Assembly (NCBI RefSeq): GCF_016908515.1
Contig: NZ_JAFBEA010000001.1
Coordinates: forward strand, 1-64,000
Length of the DNA: 64,000 nucleotides
DNA from: Virgibacillus halotolerans
GTDB lineage: Bacteria > Bacillota > Bacilli > Bacillales > Amphibacillaceae
Direction: 5' to 3'
Shown: positions 61,858 to 64,000 of the stretch, one piece after another
How the letters are laid out: every line of letters begins with the position of its first letter
Position numbering within the stretch: position 1 is the stretch's first letter
Made by a program: the position numbers and the translations under genes
The notes under the pieces: generated by a model
Database searches by the model: none
What the model saw: only the letters and a program-made list of their open reading frames with translations
Told to the model about the DNA's origin: nothing

Positions 61858-62085
61858 TTGCGTCATTATGCAATTTTACGATTGTTATTAGCATCATTCT
61901 TTCTATATTTTGCCTGGCCGATGATCCCACAGGCAACAACACCAGTGGCAGCCACTTTTTGGGGAGTCTGGATATTATTTTTCTTATTAGTAGTGGGGGC
62001 GAATCTTGCGACACTCTTACAAATGACAAGGCCACCAGTTATGGAACAGGAGAGAAAAAGAAGGCGCCAAACCTATATTCATTGA
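61858..62085 (+). CDS. Small two-helix membrane protein
   Basis: 75 residues from TTG 61858 behind AGGGGGTGA. Two helices (ILRLLLASFFLYFAW and ATFWGVWILFFLLVVGANLA), basic tail ERKRRRQTYIH. Unknown. It is placed between comC and ytoI. Confidence 0.65.
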   Translation: MRHYAILRLLLASFFLYFAWPMIPQATTPVAATFWGVWILFFLLVVGANLATLLQMTRPPVMEQERKRRRQTYIH

Positions 62086-62157
62086 GTTTATGCCGATTCA
62101 GCTGTATAATAGAGATGAAATAATGAACTAGTACAGTTGAAAGCTGGTGAACGTCAA

Positions 62158-63462
62158 ATGACCAAGCATGAACAAATTATCCAACATATTATTTCTTTGA
62201 GCGTCGGTAGCAAGATATCTGTCAGACAGATTGCCAAGGATTTAAATATGAGCGATGGGACTGCTTACCGGGCAATTAAAGAAGCGGAAAATCAAGGAAT
62301 TGTCAGTACGATTGAACGAGTGGGAACCGTCAGAATTGAACGCAAGCAAAAAGAAAACTTTGAAAAACTGACATTTGCTGAAGTCGTTAATATTATTGAT
62401 GGACAAGTGCTGGGTGGCAGAGATGGTCTGCATAAATCGTTAAACAAATTTATTATTGGCGCCATGCAGCTTGACGCGATGATGCGCTATACAGAAGCTG
62501 GTTCATTACTGATCGTTGGTAATCGTATTAAGGCACATGAATTAGCATTAAATAAAGGCGCTGCGGTGTTAATTACTGGAGGATTTGACACCGAGGACCA
62601 TATTAAACGGCTCGCAGATGAACAACAGTTGCCGATCATCTCAACCAGCTATGATTCGTTTACCGTCGCCTCGATGATAAACAGAGCAATATATGACCAA
62701 TTAATTAAGAAAGATATCATCTTTGTTGCTGATATTTTTACGCCGTTTGAAGATATTTATTATTTGCATGCGAAGGATACGGTTCGGTCTTGGTATGAAT
62801 TAAATGGAAAGTCCACCCATACTAGGTTTCCCGTGGTGGATGACAAAATGCGGGTTGTCGGTATGGCCACATCGAAGGATATCGTAAGCAAAGATAGTAA
62901 TGTTCTGATTGAAAAGTTAATGAGCAAAGATCCTCAGGTTGTACAAATGAAAACATCACTGGCATATGTAGCACATATGATGGTATGGGAAGGAATAGAA
63001 GTCGTTCCCGTAGTTGGACAGGCAAATGTACTGAAAGGGATTATTTCCCGGCAGGATGTTTTAAAAGCATTACAGCAAATTCAAAGGCAGCCACAGGTCG
63101 GGGAGACAATCGAAGATGTTGTTTCGAGTAATATAAGGGCAAGTGATACAGACGAAACTGTTTTTCACGCGAAGGTTATCCCGCAAATGACAAATCAATT
63201 GGGTACACTGTCCAATGGTGTATTTACAACACTGATTACTTCTGCAAGCAGCAGGTTACTACGCCATTTTAAAAAAGGTGAATTCGTTGTTGAAAATCTT
63301 ACTGTATATTTTATCAAACCTGTACAGATAGATAGCAAATTAACGATTAAGCCGAAACTTCTTGAAATCGGGCGGATGTATGCCAAAATTGATGTGGAAG
63401 TATTTAATGAGCGGAAAATTGTTGGTAAGGGATTAATCATGGCACAACTGATCAATCGATAA
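62158..63462 (+). CDS. ytoI: YtoI, HTH-DRTGG-CBS-hotdog protein
   Basis: 434 residues. Residues 1-60 are a winged-helix HTH (KISVRQIAKDLNMSDGTAYR); about 65-175 a DRTGG domain (MQLDAMMRYTEAGSLLIVG); two CBS motifs (about 190-305), which bind adenosine nucleotides; then a hotdog (thioesterase/MaoC-like) domain (about 320-430). Likely a ligand-sensing regulator, ligand unknown. A TATAAT is at 62105. ATG 62158 follows TGGTGAACG. Convergent with ytpI. Confidence 0.93.
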   Translation: MTKHEQIIQHIISLSVGSKISVRQIAKDLNMSDGTAYRAIKEAENQGIVSTIERVGTVRIERKQKENFEKLTFAEVVNIIDGQVLGGRDGLHKSLNKFIIGAMQLDAMMRYTEAGSLLIVGNRIKAHELALNKGAAVLITGGFDTEDHIKRLADEQQLPIISTSYDSFTVASMINRAIYDQLIKKDIIFVADIFTPFEDIYYLHAKDTVRSWYELNGKSTHTRFPVVDDKMRVVGMATSKDIVSKDSNVLIEKLMSKDPQVVQMKTSLAYVAHMMVWEGIEVVPVVGQANVLKGIISRQDVLKALQQIQRQPQVGETIEDVVSSNIRASDTDETVFHAKVIPQMTNQLGTLSNGVFTTLITSASSRLLRHFKKGEFVVENLTVYFIKPVQIDSKLTIKPKLLEIGRMYAKIDVEVFNERKIVGKGLIMAQLINR

Positions 63463-63490
63463 TCAGGGCAGGCGATGTTGTTATATAAAG

Positions 63491-63522
63491 AAAAGCTGAC
63501 GTTCTTCTGCGTCAGCTTTTAC
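63491..63522. terminator. Bidirectional terminator (ytoI / ytpI)
   Basis: AAAAGCTGACG/CGTCAGCTTTT hairpin with an 8-base loop between convergent genes. Confidence 0.85.
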
Positions 63523-63529
63523 TTCGAAA

Positions 63530-63829
63530 CTATGGGTTTAGTCGTTTCCATTCCTTGCGATAATGTCTTACTTGTTTAAAACCGACGTACATTTGCATGC
63601 CACCAAAGATTAAAAATATAATCCCAATAAAAAGTGATAGTCTGGTTAAATAAAATATGTATTGATTGATACCAAAGAAAAACACAAAGCTTCCGAGGCA
63701 TAGACGGGATTTAGCGTTATAATACGCTTGTGTGAGCGCATCTCTTGTTTTTAATATGGCAACTTTATAATATACATAAAGTACAAGGGAAAGTACAATA
63801 ATGATTGGAAATATAAATAAGAAATCCAT
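63530..63829 (-). CDS. ytpI: YtpI family membrane protein
   Basis: 99 residues with three helices (FIFPIIIVLSLVLYVYYK, SFVFFFGINQYIFYL, IGIIFLIFGGMQMYVGF). The AKSRLCLGSFVFFFGINQ segment is characteristic of YtpI. The ATG at 63829 follows GGAGAGAT; the upstream ATG at 63844 overlaps that site. Divergent from nrnA. Function unknown. Confidence 0.88.
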   Translation of the reverse strand: MDFLFIFPIIIVLSLVLYVYYKVAILKTRDALTQAYYNAKSRLCLGSFVFFFGINQYIFYLTRLSLFIGIIFLIFGGMQMYVGFKQVRHYRKEWKRLNP

Positions 63830-63953
63830 ACCATCTCTCCTCACTCAAAATGTTGAAAATCACATCATATAGTGTAACTTGTTTTCGGTGTTTTAGCTAG
63901 TAAAACAAGTGAAGACAGGAGAGATCGACCATATAAAAGATAGGGGTAAAAAC

Positions 63954-64000
63954 ATGAATTTACAAAAGATAATCCAAACCATCAAGGAATTTGATACGAT
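63954..64000 (+). CDS. nrnA: NrnA (YtqI) bifunctional oligoribonuclease/pAp phosphatase, 5' end only
   Basis: Only the first 15-16 codons are in the window (MNLQKIIQTIKEFDT). The ribosome site TAGGGGT is appropriate, the frame is open to the edge, and the position next to ytpI is that of nrnA in Bacillus. The full protein (about 310 residues, DHH/DHHA1) degrades short RNAs and pAp. Confidence 0.7.
   Translation, partial: MNLQKIIQTIKEFDT

Overview
The window is a low-GC Gram-positive chromosome segment from an endospore-forming, probably sodium-adapted Bacillaceae (Virgibacillus/Oceanobacillus/Lentibacillus type is my guess). The evidence is the near-complete Bacillus subtilis 'yt' gene neighbourhood (ytfP-ytgP, ytzG-trmB, ytnP, ytzB-ytoP, ytoQ-ytpPQR-sftA-murC-ytxGH-aroA-ccpA-motPS-acuCBA, tyrS, rpsD-ytsP-refZ-ezrA-iscS-thiI-sspA, nadK2-ytfIJ-tpx-ytxK-ackA-moaB, ald, ytkL, comC, ytoI-ytpI-nrnA), the sporulation genes sspA, refZ and ytfJ, and the MotPS (Na+-type) stator.

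Layout. 0-0.5 kb: a 5S rRNA gene with its own promoter, with no visible 23S, and a decayed membrane-peptide gene. 0.6-9.7 kb: flavoprotein, lipid II flippase-like, RNA modification and lipid kinase genes, TrmB and a lactonase. 9.7-18.3 kb: peptidase, ytpPQR, the DNA translocase sftA and murC. 18.5-23.6 kb: the general-stress pair ytxGH behind a textbook sigma-B promoter, the aromatic entry enzyme AroA, CcpA and MotPS. 23.6-29.1 kb (minus strand): the acetyl-CoA synthetase control set acuABC without acsA next to it, and a class A PBP with a C-terminal Fn3 domain. 29.2-33.3 kb: T-box-controlled tyrS, a CsbD protein with a sigma-B-like promoter, then a patch of lineage-specific small genes and a possible antirepressor scrap. 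33.3-41.7 kb: conserved core again (rpsD to ytcJ).

41.8-50.86 kb is an accessory island between ytcJ and nadK2. It holds a ParA fragment, two small unrecognised proteins, an IstB (IS21) remnant, a large peptidoglycan-binding/DUF1906 protein whose promoter carries LexA-like half-site pairs, a decayed IS150-group IS3 element sitting in that gene's terminator loop, an orphan membrane protein, head-to-head remnants of IS4-type and IS66 transposases, and a MITE-like non-coding repeat. 50.86-64 kb returns to core genes, interrupted at 60.4-60.75 kb by a pair of inverted high-GC repeats. The window ends inside nrnA.

No CRISPR array, tRNA or intact prophage was seen. The most unusual points are the PBP gene with a perfect Shine-Dalgarno but no canonical start codon at the right distance, the DUF1906 gene with its LexA-like promoter and uncharacterised C-terminal domain, the IS inside its terminator, and the two structured repeats. 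I found no convincing evidence of a complete new multi-gene system.
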